NCBI GenBank assembly: GCA_902796635.1
Contig: CADBPU010000045.1
Location: forward strand, 1 to 5,526
DNA: 5,526 bases
Source: an uncultured Eubacteriales bacterium
GTDB taxonomy: Bacteria > Bacillota > Clostridia > Christensenellales > UBA1242
Direction of reading: 5' to 3'
Position numbers and translations under genes: made by a program. Shown in pieces: positions 5,164-5,526 of the stretch (position 1 is its first letter; each line of letters starts with the position of its first letter). The notes under the pieces were generated by a model. That model saw only the letters and a program-made list of their open reading frames with translations, searched no databases and was not told where the DNA came from.

Positions 5164-5207
5164 GAGATTCTTCCAAGGTCTACGACTTGGGTAGGGTCAG
5201 AATGACA
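5164..5207. repeat. Dispersed-type repeat, copy 1
   Basis: Begins GAGATTCTTCC and ends GGTCAGAATGACA. The ends resemble the GAGATTCTTCG...CTCAGAATGACA intergenic repeats that I recall from many bacterial genomes. The interior can fold as CCAA-g-GTC-tac-GAC-TTGG (5173-5190). The local base composition is richer in G and C than the flanking genes. Confidence 0.6.
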
Positions 5208-5228
5208 GTGCGAGAAAGTATGTGAGAT

Positions 5229-5269
5229 GAGATTCCTACGTCCTCGATTCGCTCATACTCTAAATGACA
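5229..5269. repeat. Dispersed-type repeat, copy 2 (diverged)
   Basis: Begins GAGATTCCTACG and ends CTCTAAATGACA in the same orientation as copy 1, 21 bases away, and contains CGATTCGCTC. It shares both ends with copy 1 but not the interior. Its left half overlaps the stop codon of the minus-strand reading frame at 5253-5474. Confidence 0.55.
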
Positions 5270-5474
5270 TTTTATAATCTTTCCAATTTCCTCTTTTAAT
5301 CACAGTTGAGAATTGCACATCGGCAACAGATTTGGACAAATTTTTGAGATAGTTTTTTTCAAAATTGAGTGGGGCTAGGTTATCCTGCAACACTTGAAAT
5401 TTTGAGAAAAATAGCCGAAAATTTGCCAAATATGTGGATATAACTTCCGGCGATTCGGTAGGAAGCCGGAATTT
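5253..5474 (-). other. Unassigned short reading frame or gene relic
   Basis: A 73-codon stretch between stops on the minus strand with protein-like composition, starting KFRLPTESPEVISTYLANFR and ending IKRGNWKDYKMSFRV. It has no ATG near its beginning; a TTG at 5429 would give 57 residues but has no ribosome binding site. The frame continues upstream past one TAG (5475-5477) towards the window edge, reading KTKRRPMVLAFVFEN. This could be a decayed gene, part of a multicopy element or chance. I do not recognise a family, and the last codons fall in repeat copy 2. Confidence 0.3.
5445..5471. repeat. GC-rich inverted repeat near the right edge
   Basis: TTCCGGC (5445-5451) and GCCGGAA (5465-5471) form perfect 7-bp arms around 13 bases; AA...TT can extend the pairing across one mismatch. 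This is one of the most GC-rich stretches in the window. It lies inside the unassigned minus-strand frame. Together with the two repeats it is the only structure seen in 5158-5526, where no intact gene is visible. Confidence 0.45.
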
Positions 5475-5526
5475 CTAATTTTCGAACACAAACGCCAGCA
5501 CCATTGGTCTTCTTTTTGTTTTGCGG

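Noticed and set aside
5158..5526. CRISPR array, tRNA or rRNA in the repeat-bearing right end
   Set aside because: Only two diverged repeat copies are present, without regular spacers, and no cloverleaf or rRNA-like conserved segment is visible.
1..5526. A novel multi-gene defence or metabolic system
   Set aside because: The genes have separate promoters and unrelated housekeeping or sporulation roles; no nuclease, toxin, transposase or phage gene is visible.

Overview
The window is AT-rich chromosomal DNA from an uncultured, probably endospore-forming, low-GC Firmicute of the class Clostridia. The main reasons are a mother-cell sporulation sigma factor of the SigK type, sigma-A-like promoters with exact TATAAT boxes, AAAGGAG-type ribosome binding sites and short rho-independent terminators. 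No species can be assigned from sequence alone.

Layout from left to right. Bases 1-1080 (+) hold the 3' part of a PLP-dependent class V aminotransferase / cysteine desulfurase-like gene cut by the left edge. It converges on sigK (1165-1866, -), and a bidirectional terminator (1089-1138) lies between them. Upstream of sigK on the same strand is hemW (1963-3195, -), a radical SAM heme chaperone with an unusual Lys-rich N-terminal extension. Then come a DUF805 membrane protein carrying a C-terminal SHOCT-like domain (3294-3953, -) and a 133-residue protein of unknown function (4049-4450, -). A divergent intergenic region (4451-4707) with a strong hairpin separates these from a HIT-family nucleotide hydrolase gene (4708-5118, +), which ends in a clean terminator. 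The last 408 bases (5119-5526) hold no intact recognised gene. They contain two diverged copies of a GAGATTC...AATGACA repeat, an unassigned short reading frame or gene relic on the minus strand, and a GC-rich inverted repeat.

The genes do not look like one pathway. Each visible gene start has its own candidate promoter and most have their own terminator, so the region reads as compact monocistronic housekeeping and sporulation genes. Three regulatory points stand out. hemW and the HIT gene both show TATAAT followed by exactly six bases and then ATG, with no ribosome binding site, which predicts leaderless mRNAs. Two minus-strand promoters are built into the terminator of the preceding gene. 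sigK has a SigE-like promoter placed so that only the internal start at 1866 is plausible. I found no convincing new multi-gene system; the most unusual parts are the promoter architecture and the repeat-bearing right end.
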